From positions 1 to 43,058 of the forward strand of contig NZ_BMNC01000025.1 in the NCBI RefSeq assembly GCF_014646255.1: a stretch of DNA of 43,058 nucleotides. Direction: 5' to 3'. The notes below the pieces were generated by a model. That model did no database searches. It saw only the letters and a list, made by a program, of their open reading frames with translations, and was not told the origin of the DNA. The first letter of the stretch is position 1. Each line of letters opens with the position of its first letter. The DNA comes from Lentzea pudingi. GTDB lineage: Bacteria > Actinomycetota > Actinomycetes > Mycobacteriales > Pseudonocardiaceae. The translations under genes were made by a program, and so were the position numbers. This document shows positions 14,999 to 22,561 of this stretch, piece after piece.

Positions 14999-16288
14999 GT
15001 GACAACCATCGGGGGCCGCTACACGCTGCTGGAGCGCATCGGCAGCGGAGCGATGGGGGTGGTCTGGCGGGCACGCGACGAGGTGCTGGCCCGCGAGGTG
15101 GCGGTCAAGGAGCTCATCACCGGCGATCACCAGCGGGCGATGCGGGAGGCGCGCAACGCCGCGCGGCTGCACCACCAGCACGCGATCGCGGTGTTCGACG
15201 TCGTGGGCAGCGACGACGAAGAGCCGTGGATCGTCATGGAGTACCTGGCGTCGCACAGTCTTTCGGCGCTGATCGCCGAGCGCGGGCCGCTCAAGCCGGC
15301 CCATGCCGCGAGCATCGGGGCCAAGGTCGCCTCCGCGCTGGCCGCCGCGCATACCGCCGGACTGGTCCACCGCGACGTCAAGCCCGGCAACGTCCTGATC
15401 GGCCACGACGACACGGTCAAGCTCACCGACTTCGGCATCTCCAAGGCCAGCGGCGACGGCACGATGACCGACACCGGCATGATCTCGGGCACCCCCGCCT
15501 ACCTCGCCCCCGAGGTCGCTCGTGGTGAGCAGCCCGACGAGGCGTCCGACGTGTTCTCGCTCGGCGCCATGATCTACACGGCCATCGAGGGCGAGTCGGT
15601 CTTCGGACCGAGCGACAACAGCTTCGGCCTCATCTACCGCGCGGCCAGCGGGCAGGTCCGCGATCCCAAGAACACCGGTGAGCTCACGCCGTTGCTCATG
15701 CGGCTGCTCTCGCAGGACCCGAAGGACCGGCCGACCGCGCAGGAGGCCGCGGACCTGCTGGCCTCCGAGCCGCAGCCGTCGCAGCCGCTGCAGATCCCGG
15801 AGCCGCGACGCGGGCTCAAGCCGCCGAACAAGCGGATCCTGGTGATCCTGGCGGTCATCGCGCTGCTGGCGGTCGGTGGTGGCGCGGCCGCCGCGTACTG
15901 GGGCGGCACGGGCGGCGGTGGCAGCCCGGTCACCCAGGCCGACTTCCAGCCGCAGCAGCAGCCCCGCTACTACTCCGCCGAGGAGGCGGCCGCGTTCGTG
16001 CTGCAGCACTACGGCCAGCTCCCCGGCAACCCCGACGTGGCGTGGGGGAACCTCTGGGAACGGGCCAGCGAACCGCAGGAGAAGTACGTCGCGCGGTGGA
16101 GGGGCTACACCTCGGTCCAGTGCACGCTGTCCAGCGTGCCGGTGCGGTCGCACGGCCCGAACTGGGTGGTCACCGTGGACCTCGCGCTCGTGACGGACGT
16201 GGGCGAGTCGAAGAACGGTGTCTACGAGGTCGAGGTCGCCGCGGTCAACAGCGAAATGAAGATCACGAGCATCACGCAGATGCGCTGA
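14999..16288 (+). CDS. Transmembrane Ser/Thr protein kinase with small extracytoplasmic domain
   Basis: 429 residues. Kinase motifs GSGAMGVVW, Lys37, HRDVKPGN, LTDFG, activation-loop TMTDTG, GTPAYLAPE are intact. One transmembrane helix (about 277-300, ILVILAVIALLAVGGGAAAAYW), a Gly/Gln linker, and a C-terminal domain (about 325-429: EEAAAFVLQHYGQLPGNPDVAWGNL ... VVTVDLALVTDVGESKNGVYEVE) whose helix-plus-strands pattern resembles the outside domain of the kinase at 9727. TGATTAGTCT (14983-14992) gives an extended -10 with the GTG at about +1, so the mRNA is probably leaderless. The last 17 bp overlap the convergent PAP2-like gene. Confidence 0.92.
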   Translation: MTTIGGRYTLLERIGSGAMGVVWRARDEVLAREVAVKELITGDHQRAMREARNAARLHHQHAIAVFDVVGSDDEEPWIVMEYLASHSLSALIAERGPLKPAHAASIGAKVASALAAAHTAGLVHRDVKPGNVLIGHDDTVKLTDFGISKASGDGTMTDTGMISGTPAYLAPEVARGEQPDEASDVFSLGAMIYTAIEGESVFGPSDNSFGLIYRAASGQVRDPKNTGELTPLLMRLLSQDPKDRPTAQEAADLLASEPQPSQPLQIPEPRRGLKPPNKRILVILAVIALLAVGGGAAAAYWGGTGGGGSPVTQADFQPQQQPRYYSAEEAAAFVLQHYGQLPGNPDVAWGNLWERASEPQEKYVARWRGYTSVQCTLSSVPVRSHGPNWVVTVDLALVTDVGESKNGVYEVEVAAVNSEMKITSITQMR

Positions 16289-16862
16289 GCAGCCAGAAGC
16301 TCCCGCCACCCACGACCACGCCCATGACCGACCCGGCCAGCACCTGCGCCGTCGTGTGGTCACCGAGCTCGACGCGCGACCACGCCACGAACACAGCGGG
16401 CAGCGCGAGCAGCCACCACCACGGCCCGTAGACGATCGCCAGCGTCACGACGGCCGCCCACGCGACGGCGGCGTGCAGCGAGATCTTCCACTTCAGCCCG
16501 AACGTGATCGCCATGCTGACGATCAGCGAGGCGAACATGCTGCCCGCCAGTGCGAGCATGTTCCTCGGCGCGTCACCCAGGAACATGATCACTGTGCCCG
16601 CTGCCAGCGACGCGCCCGCCGTGACCAGCGGAACGACCCTGCCCTCACGGTTCGTCACGTGGTGGCCGTCCCACTTGCCCTTGCGCGCCCCACGCACGAT
16701 GACGGCCATCGGGATGACGGACGCCGTCAAGGCGACCACGAACCCCCACAGCAGCGTCATCCAGACGCTTTCCGTCGCATACGCCACTGCGAACGGCAGC
16801 AGAATCACCCAGACCCACGGCGCCAGCACCTCGGTGGCACCGCGGGCGACCTTTTCGACCAA
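16272..16862 (-). CDS. PAP2-like (phosphatidic acid phosphatase-related) membrane protein
   Basis: 196 residues, about six transmembrane helices. The C-terminal motif WSRVELGDHTTAQVLAGSVMG matches the third PAP2 motif (SR-x-L-x-x-H), and KISLHAAVAW takes the place of the usual PSGH motif 2, with Ser-Leu-His rather than Ser-Gly-His. Likely acts on lipid or isoprenoid phosphates at the membrane, or has lost activity. TTG start at 16862 lies 6 bp after the response regulator stop with GAGGGG just upstream; a GTG at codon 12 is an alternative. Last gene of the histidine kinase operon; converges on and overlaps the kinase at 14999. Confidence 0.7.
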   Translation of the reverse strand: MVEKVARGATEVLAPWVWVILLPFAVAYATESVWMTLLWGFVVALTASVIPMAVIVRGARKGKWDGHHVTNREGRVVPLVTAGASLAAGTVIMFLGDAPRNMLALAGSMFASLIVSMAITFGLKWKISLHAAVAWAAVVTLAIVYGPWWWLLALPAVFVAWSRVELGDHTTAQVLAGSVMGVVVGGGSFWLLSASA

Positions 16863-16868
16863 AGCCCC

Positions 16869-17519
16869 TCAGACCAGTCTGCGATCCGTGGCCCAGCGGG
16901 AGAGCTCGTACCGGTTGGAGAGCTGGGTCTTCCGCAGGACGCTCGACACGTGCGTCTCCACCGTCTTCACGCTGATGAACAGCTCGGACGCGATCTCCTT
17001 GTAAGCGTAACCGCGGGCCAGCAGCCGCAGCACGTCCCGTTCGCGCGGCGTCAGCAGGTCGAGCTCGGGGTCGCTGATCGGCGCGGCACCCGGCCGGTCG
17101 GCGAACGCGTCCAGCACGAACCCCGCGAGGCGCGGCGAGAACACCGCGTCGCCCTCCGACACCCGCACGACGGCCCTGACCAGCTCCTGGCTGGAGATCG
17201 TCTTGGTCACGTACCCGCGCGCGCCGGCGCGGATGACGTTGATGACGTCCTCGGCCGCGTCGGAGACCGACAGGGCGAGGAACGTGACCTCGGGGATCTT
17301 GGTGCGGATCTGCCTCAGCACCTCGGCACCGCCGCCGTCGGGCATGTGCACGTCGAGCAGCACAACGTCCGGCTTGTGGTGCGCGATGCCCGCCACCGCC
17401 TCACCCACGCCGCCGGCCTCGCCGACCACCTCGATCTCCTCGGTGATCGTGTCGAGCTCGGCCCGCACCCCCGCGCGGAACAACGCGTGGTCGTCCACCA
17501 GGAACACCCTCACACTCAC
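16869..17519 (-). CDS. NarL/LuxR-family response regulator
   Basis: 216 residues. Receiver domain with VDDHALFRAG, phosphoacceptor Asp56 (VVLLDVHMPDGGG), Ser/Thr switch and Lys (YVTKTIS), then a LuxR-type helix-turn-helix (LTPRERDVLRLLARGYAYKEIASELFISVKTVETHV). GTG start overlaps the histidine kinase stop as GTGA, so the two are translationally coupled. Cognate of the PspC-domain kinase; likely binds the ATCAGGG repeats in the divergent promoter region (inferred). Confidence 0.95.
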   Translation of the reverse strand: MSVRVFLVDDHALFRAGVRAELDTITEEIEVVGEAGGVGEAVAGIAHHKPDVVLLDVHMPDGGGAEVLRQIRTKIPEVTFLALSVSDAAEDVINVIRAGARGYVTKTISSQELVRAVVRVSEGDAVFSPRLAGFVLDAFADRPGAAPISDPELDLLTPRERDVLRLLARGYAYKEIASELFISVKTVETHVSSVLRKTQLSNRYELSRWATDRRLV

Positions 17520-18706
17520 GTCCTGGCCTCCTGCTTCCTCGGCATCTCGAGCTGCACCTCGGTCCCCTCTCCCGGAGCCGTGCGCAGTCGCACCTCCCCG
17601 CCGTGCCTCGTCATTCTCCCCCGGATGCTGCCCGCGAGGCCATGCCGGTCCTCCGGCACCGCCTCGGGGTCGAAACCCTTGCCCCGGTCGCGCACGAACA
17701 CCGTCACCTTGTCCGGCTCGACCTCGGCGTAGACGCTCACCTCGCCCACCCCCGCGTGCTTGGCGGCGTTGACCATCGCCTCCTTCGACGCCTGGACCAG
17801 CGCGAACATGCCGTCCTCCAGCTCGCAGTCCCCGACCACGACCTGGGAGACGGCGATGGCGAAGTCGTCCTCCACGTCCGCGCACACCTGGGCGATCGCC
17901 ACGCTGATCGAGTGCGGCTGCTCCCCCACCTCACGGCCGTAGAGCCAGCTGCGCAGCTCGCGTTCCTGGCTGCGGGCCAGGCGTTTGACCTCGCGCGACG
18001 ACTCCGACTGCTTCTGGATCAGGGCCAGCGTCTGCAACACCGAGTCGTGCAGGTGGGCGGCGATCTCAGCGCGTTCCTCGGTGCGGATGCGCGCGCGCCG
18101 TTCCGTGTCGAGGTCGCGGACCAACCGCATCCACAACGGCACGGTCAGCACCGCGACACCGACCAGCGTCGCGACGACGGAGAGCACGACGGTCGACAGG
18201 TTCTGGACGGAGTCGTTCACCACGAGGAACGCGGCGACCCCCGCCACGACCAGCGCGCCTCCCGCCACCGTCCGCACGATCCCCGTCTTCCCCTGCGAGA
18301 AGGCCCCGTCCCGCCAGCGGCGTCGCTGGGCCTCGTCCGCCTCGCGCCACACGACCGCGGCACCGATGAGCGCCACGGCGATCGGCCCGGTGATCCACCC
18401 GCTCCACGCTCCCCCGAGCAGGCCGGTGAACACCGCGACGCCGATGCCGAGGGCGGCCAGGCCGACGGCCTGCTGCCACTCCTTGCGGTCCTTGTCGGTC
18501 TCCGGTTCCGCGACCGCCGACTGCGGGACGAACATCCAGAGCAACGCGTAGGCGATGATCCCGACCCCGCTGAACGCCCCGAACAGGGCGAAGATCGCGC
18601 GCACCCAGAAGACGGGCGCACCCAGGTGCTCCGCCAGTCCGCTCGCGACACCCGCGACCACCCGGCCGGTGCGACGCCGGCGCATCGGCTCAATCCCTGC
18701 ACTCAC
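17516..18706 (-). CDS. Sensor histidine kinase with N-terminal PspC domain
   Basis: 396 residues (389 if started at ATG 18685). N-terminal PspC domain (RTGRVVAGVASGLAEHLG ... AYALLWMFVP), several further transmembrane helices to about residue 200, then a HisKA_3 dimerisation domain with AEIAAHLHDSVLQTLALIQ (phospho-His in HLHDS) and a HATPase domain (EAMVNAAKHAG, DRGKGFDPEAV, HGLAGSIRGRM). This is the DesK/NarX/LiaS class; the PspC fusion is typical of actinobacteria and suggests envelope-stress sensing. It reads leftward from a divergent promoter shared with another PspC protein. Confidence 0.92.
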   Translation of the reverse strand: MSAGIEPMRRRRTGRVVAGVASGLAEHLGAPVFWVRAIFALFGAFSGVGIIAYALLWMFVPQSAVAEPETDKDRKEWQQAVGLAALGIGVAVFTGLLGGAWSGWITGPIAVALIGAAVVWREADEAQRRRWRDGAFSQGKTGIVRTVAGGALVVAGVAAFLVVNDSVQNLSTVVLSVVATLVGVAVLTVPLWMRLVRDLDTERRARIRTEERAEIAAHLHDSVLQTLALIQKQSESSREVKRLARSQERELRSWLYGREVGEQPHSISVAIAQVCADVEDDFAIAVSQVVVGDCELEDGMFALVQASKEAMVNAAKHAGVGEVSVYAEVEPDKVTVFVRDRGKGFDPEAVPEDRHGLAGSIRGRMTRHGGEVRLRTAPGEGTEVQLEMPRKQEART

Positions 18707-18739
18707 CGACCGATCGTCACACGTCCTCGCGAGTTGTTC

Positions 18740-18783
18740 ATCAGGGATGACCCCGGTTCCGTGAATCAGGGCTGGTCCCTGAT
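18740..18783. promoter_or_regulatory. Three ATCAGGG boxes in the PspC divergent promoter
   Basis: ATCAGGG at 18740-18746 and 18765-18771 (25 bp apart) and its inverse CCCTGAT at 18777-18783, the last two forming ATCAGGG-N5-CCCTGAT. All lie within the 111 bp between the start codons of the divergent kinase operon and PspC operon. Candidate binding sites for the response regulator. Confidence 0.55.
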
Positions 18784-18817
18784 GTGGCGGAGGGGGCGTT
18801 CGCGCAACCTTGTCGTT

Positions 18818-20005
18818 GTGAGCGGGACTGAGAAGGCAATGCAGGGCGTGGCGGACACGCTCAGAGAGTTCTGGGCGCACCGTCCGGTGCGGCCCCGTGC
18901 AGGGCGCAAGCTCGGAGGCGTCGCCACCGGGATCGCCCTGCGCTACCGGATCGACCCGGTGATCGTCAGGATCGCGTTCGTGGCGCTCGCGCTGTCGGGC
19001 GGCGTCGGCCTGCCGCTGTACCTCGCGGGCTGGCTGCTGCTGCCGGAGGAGGGCGACGAGGTGTCTCCGCTGGAGGCCCTGACGAACAAGGGTTCCAGCT
19101 CGATGTCGCAGGGCCAGACGGTGCTGCTGGGCATCCTGATGTTCCCGACGCTCGCCTTCACCTTCGGGGGGAACAGCGGGTTCCAGGTCTTCGTGACGCT
19201 GGCGGCGACGATCGCGTGCATCTACCTGCTGCAGAAGAACCGCGGGCACCTGCAGCCGGCGACGCTCGCCGACCCCGCCGCGCCCGCCGTGCCACTGGCA
19301 CCGGGAGCGCCGGCCTGGGACCCGCTGGGCGCCGCCCCGTTCGCGTGGGACCTGCCCGAACCCGCCCCCGCACCGCAGGCGCAGCCGCCGGCACCCCGCC
19401 AGCGCAAGCCGCGGATCGGCCTGATGACGATGGGCGTGGCGACCCTGGTGGTGGCCGCCTCCGCGATCGCCGGCGCCTGGGTGCCGTGGTTCACGGTGCC
19501 GCACACGATCGGCCTGGTGATCGCGGTGCTGTCGGCGGGCCTGCTGGTCGGCTCGTTCACCGGCGGCGGCCGCGGCCTGATCTGGCTGCTGGTCCCGGCG
19601 TCGGTGGTCGGGTTCGGCATGACCGCCGTCGACTTCGACGGCAGCCCGACCCGGCTGAGCAACTACGACGAGACGCCGAAGTCCGTGTCCGAACTGCGGG
19701 ACCGCTACGAGACGAGCGTCGGCAGCGTGCGGCTGGACCTGCGCCAGCTGCCGGACTCCGGTTCGGTGAAGACCGCGATCGACGTCGACCTCGGCGAGGC
19801 GGTCGTGCGGGTGCCGAAGAACGCGGACGTGACGTTCACGTGCGAGGCGTCGTCCATCGGCGACCTCGACTGCCTGGGCAAGCGGGCCGAGGGCAGCAGC
19901 GTCGAGGTGAGCGGCCGCGACCTCGGCGAGAACGGCGAGGGTGGCCTGGAGATCGAGCTCGACGTGCGGTCGAGCGTCGGAGAGGTGAGGGTGCTCCGTG
20001 ACTGA
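18818..20005 (+). CDS. PspC-domain multipass membrane protein with LiaF-like C-terminus
   Basis: 395 residues. PspC domain at about 25-80 (AGRKLGGVATGIALRYRIDPVIVRIAFVALAL ... LAGWLLLPEEGD), further transmembrane helices, a Pro-rich cytoplasmic loop (about 150-195), three more helices, then an extracytoplasmic C-terminal domain (about 290-395: VRLDLRQLPDSG, AVVRVPKNADVTFTCEA) with the repetitive beta pattern of LiaF/toast-rack domains. Such proteins modulate partner histidine kinases in envelope stress responses. GTG 18818 has no ribosome site and may be leaderless; ATG 18839 is an alternative. Overlaps the following gene by 8 bp. Confidence 0.85.
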   Translation: MSGTEKAMQGVADTLREFWAHRPVRPRAGRKLGGVATGIALRYRIDPVIVRIAFVALALSGGVGLPLYLAGWLLLPEEGDEVSPLEALTNKGSSSMSQGQTVLLGILMFPTLAFTFGGNSGFQVFVTLAATIACIYLLQKNRGHLQPATLADPAAPAVPLAPGAPAWDPLGAAPFAWDLPEPAPAPQAQPPAPRQRKPRIGLMTMGVATLVVAASAIAGAWVPWFTVPHTIGLVIAVLSAGLLVGSFTGGGRGLIWLLVPASVVGFGMTAVDFDGSPTRLSNYDETPKSVSELRDRYETSVGSVRLDLRQLPDSGSVKTAIDVDLGEAVVRVPKNADVTFTCEASSIGDLDCLGKRAEGSSVEVSGRDLGENGEGGLEIELDVRSSVGEVRVLRD

Positions 20006-20192
20006 GCAGGGAATGCGCAGGCGGATCGACCCCGTGACGCTGGTCTTCGGGATCGGCGGCGGGCTGACGGCGGCCTACGTGCTGAGCGGCGGGTCGTTCT
20101 GGTTCGACTTCCGGTGGGCGCTCGGGGGGACGGCCATCGTGGTCGGCCTGGTGCTGCTGACGAACTCGCTCAGACGCAAGACCCACGAATGA
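19998..20192 (+). CDS. Small two-helix membrane protein of the PspC operon
   Basis: 64 residues. Two hydrophobic helices (PVTLVFGIGGGLTAAYVLSG and ALGGTAIVVGLVLLT) joined by SFWFDFRW, basic tail RRKTHE. Starts inside the end of the PspC gene (8-bp overlap), so translation is coupled. Probably a subunit or modulator of the PspC complex; no family recognised. Confidence 0.75.
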   Translation: MTEQGMRRRIDPVTLVFGIGGGLTAAYVLSGGSFWFDFRWALGGTAIVVGLVLLTNSLRRKTHE

Positions 20193-20193
20193 G

Positions 20194-20223
20194 AGAAGGG
20201 CCCCGGTCTCCCGGGGCCCTTCT
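20194..20223. terminator. Strong bidirectional terminator
   Basis: AGAAGGGCCCCGG / CCGGGGCCCTTCT, 13 bp with a TCTC loop, followed on the + strand by TCTTGGTCTT. Serves the PspC operon and the convergent guaA. Confidence 0.9.
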
Positions 20224-20231
20224 TCTTGGTC

Positions 20232-21791
20232 TTACTCCCACTCGATGGTGCCCGGCGGCTTGGACGTCACGTCCAGCACCACCCGGTTGACCTCCGCCAC
20301 CTCGTTGGTGATCCGGGTCGAGATCCGCTCCAGCACCTCGTACGGCAGGCGCGTCCAGTCCGCGGTCATCGCGTCCTCGGACGACACCGGGCGCAGCACG
20401 ATCGGGTGCCCGTAGGTGCGGCCGTCGCCCTGCACGCCGACGCTGCGGACGTCCGCGAGCAGCACGACCGGGCACTGCCAGATCTGGCGGTCGAGGCCCG
20501 CGAGGGTCAGTTCCTCACGAGCGATGGCGTCGGCCTGGCGCAGGGTGTCGAGGCGGTCCTGGGTGACCTCGCCGATGATGCGGATGCCGAGGCCCGGGCC
20601 GGGGAACGGCTGGCGCTGCACGATCGTCTCGGGCAGGCCGAGCTCGGTGCCGACGCGGCGGACCTCGTCCTTGAACAGGGCGCGGAGCGGCTCGACCAGT
20701 TCGAACTGCAGGTCGTCCGGCAGGCCGCCGACGTTGTGGTGCGACTTGATGTTCGCGGTGCCCGCGCCGCCGCCGGACTCGACGACGTCCGGGTAGAGCG
20801 TGCCCTGCACGAGGAACTTGTAGTCGCCCTCGGCCTTGAGGTCGCGCTCCGCCTGCTCGAACACGCGGATGAACTCGCGGCCGATGATCTTGCGCTTCTC
20901 CTCCGGGTCCGTGACGCCGGCCAGCGCGTTCAGGAAGCGCTCGCGGGCGTCGACGGTCACCAGGCGGATGCCGGTGGCGGCCACGTAGTCGCGCTCGACC
21001 TGGGCGCGCTCGCCGGAGCGGAGCAGGCCGTGGTCGACGAAGACGCACGTGAGGCGGTCGCCGATGGCGCGCTGGACCAGGGCCGCCGCGACCGCGGAGT
21101 CGACGCCACCGGACAGGCCGCAGATCGCCTTGCCGTCACCGATCTGCTCGCGGATCCGGGTGACCTGCTCGTCCACGATGGACGACGTCGTCCACTGCGG
21201 ACGGATGCCCGCGACGTCGTGCAGGAACCGGCGCAGCACCTCCTGACCGTGCGGCGAGTGGTGCACCTCGGGGTGGTACTGCACGCCGGCGAAGCGGCGC
21301 TCGGTGTCCTCGAACGCGGCGACCGGCGCGCCCTCGCTGGTCGCGGTGACGGTGAAGCCCTCGGGCGCCTCGGTGACGGCGTCGCCGTGGCTCATCCACA
21401 CCGGGTGGCTCGCGGGGAGCTCCTGGTGCAGCGAGCCGCCCTCGGACGGCACGCTCAGGTCGGTGCGGCCGTACTCGCGGGTGCCGGTCTGTTCAACCGC
21501 GCCACCAAGTGCGCGCGCCATCGCCTGGAAGCCGTAGCAGATGCCGAAGACCGGGACGCCGGTCTCGAACAGCTTCGGGTCGACCTGCGGCGCGTTCTCC
21601 GCGTAGACGCTCGACGGGCCACCGGACAGAACGATGGCCAGCGGGTTCTTGTCGAGGATCTCGCTGACCGTCGCGGTGTGCGGGACGACCTCGGAGTAGA
21701 CCTGGGCCTCGCGGACGCGGCGGGCGATCAGCTGCGCGTACTGGGCGCCGAAGTCGACGACGAGAACAGGGCGGTTGCTGGTGTCGGACAC
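20232..21791 (-). CDS. guaA: GMP synthase (glutamine-hydrolysing)
   Basis: 519 residues; XMP + ATP + Gln to GMP, last step of guanine nucleotide synthesis. Class I glutamine amidotransferase domain first: VDFGAQYAQLI, SGGPSSVY, nucleophile Cys in FGICYGFQ, and QYHPEVHHS. Then the ATP-pyrophosphatase domain with the P-loop LSGGVDSAVAAAL, and the C-terminal dimerisation domain (PFPGPGLGIRIIGEV, DVTSKPPGTIEWE end). Full length with normal termini. GTG start. Divergent from the phosphotransferase gene by 19 bp. Confidence 0.98.
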   Translation of the reverse strand: MSDTSNRPVLVVDFGAQYAQLIARRVREAQVYSEVVPHTATVSEILDKNPLAIVLSGGPSSVYAENAPQVDPKLFETGVPVFGICYGFQAMARALGGAVEQTGTREYGRTDLSVPSEGGSLHQELPASHPVWMSHGDAVTEAPEGFTVTATSEGAPVAAFEDTERRFAGVQYHPEVHHSPHGQEVLRRFLHDVAGIRPQWTTSSIVDEQVTRIREQIGDGKAICGLSGGVDSAVAAALVQRAIGDRLTCVFVDHGLLRSGERAQVERDYVAATGIRLVTVDARERFLNALAGVTDPEEKRKIIGREFIRVFEQAERDLKAEGDYKFLVQGTLYPDVVESGGGAGTANIKSHHNVGGLPDDLQFELVEPLRALFKDEVRRVGTELGLPETIVQRQPFPGPGLGIRIIGEVTQDRLDTLRQADAIAREELTLAGLDRQIWQCPVVLLADVRSVGVQGDGRTYGHPIVLRPVSSEDAMTADWTRLPYEVLERISTRITNEVAEVNRVVLDVTSKPPGTIEWE

Positions 21792-21810
21792 GCCGCCAAG
21801 GATCTCATGC

Positions 21811-22560
21811 GTGGACGAGGAACTGCTGACCGGTGGCGGGCTGAACCAGGTGTTCAGGGTGGGTGACGCGGTGCGCCGGCCGGCCGGGCCGTGGGCTCCC
21901 CGCGTGCACGAGTTGTTGCGACGCTTGGCACCGCTGGGGATCGCGCCGGTTCCGCTCGGGCTCGACGACGAGCACGAACTGCTCAGCTACCTGCCGGGTG
22001 AGGTTGGCCACGTGCACCCTTCGGGCGACCAGGCGTTGATCGAGTCGGCGCTGCTGCTGCGGCGCCTGCACGACGCGTCGGTTCCGTTCCTGGACAGCCT
22101 GCGAGACGAGGCGTCTCGTCTCGGATTAGACCTGGACGGGCGGCAGTCCCGAGACGAGACGTCTCGTCTCGGATTAGACCTGGACGGGTGGCAGTTCGCG
22201 GCGAGAGAGCCCGTGGAGGTGGTGCTGCACGGTGACTTCGCGCCGTACAACATCGTGTTCACGGACGGCCGCCCGACGGGCGTCTTCGACTGGGACGGCG
22301 CGCATCCGGGTCCGCGCTGGTGGGACGTGAGCTGGGCGGTGATCCAGTTCGTGCTGGCGCTGCCGGACGACCGCGAACGGCGCACCCGGCTGTTCTGCGA
22401 GACCTACGGGATCGACTACGACGCCGAGCACGTGTTGATCCGCCTGGACGACATGATCCACACGATTCGGACACATCCGGCGTTCGTGCTCCAGCGGGCC
22501 GAAGGGCATGTCGACCACTACTTGCGTCTCGTCAGGTACGTGCAGGCCACTAGGGCTTAA
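21811..22560 (+). CDS. Phosphotransferase, APH family, with internal 16-residue duplication
   Basis: 249 residues of the aminoglycoside phosphotransferase/choline kinase fold. Nucleotide loop region GGGLNQVFRVGD, the catalytic loop VLHGDFAPYNIVF (Brenner motif H-x-D-x4-N), and FDWDGAHPGPRWWDVSW with the metal-binding Asp. Substrate unknown; family members phosphorylate many small molecules, so resistance should not be assumed. GTG 21811 is supported by AAGGA at 21798-21802. Between the central helix and the catalytic loop, RDEASRLGLDLDGRQS is followed by RDETSRLGLDLDGWQF, a 48-bp tandem duplication. The next gene starts one base after the stop. Confidence 0.85.
   Translation: MDEELLTGGGLNQVFRVGDAVRRPAGPWAPRVHELLRRLAPLGIAPVPLGLDDEHELLSYLPGEVGHVHPSGDQALIESALLLRRLHDASVPFLDSLRDEASRLGLDLDGRQSRDETSRLGLDLDGWQFAAREPVEVVLHGDFAPYNIVFTDGRPTGVFDWDGAHPGPRWWDVSWAVIQFVLALPDDRERRTRLFCETYGIDYDAEHVLIRLDDMIHTIRTHPAFVLQRAEGHVDHYLRLVRYVQATRA
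22102..22197 (+). repeat. 48-bp tandem duplication carrying 20-bp palindromes
   Basis: Units 22102-22149 and 22150-22197 are nearly identical. Each contains a palindrome: 22151-22170 (GAGACGAGAC-GTCTCGTCTC) is perfect and 22103-22122 has one mismatched pair. The repeat is in frame (16 codons) inside the phosphotransferase gene and looks recent. Confidence 0.9.
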
Positions 22561-22561
22561 C

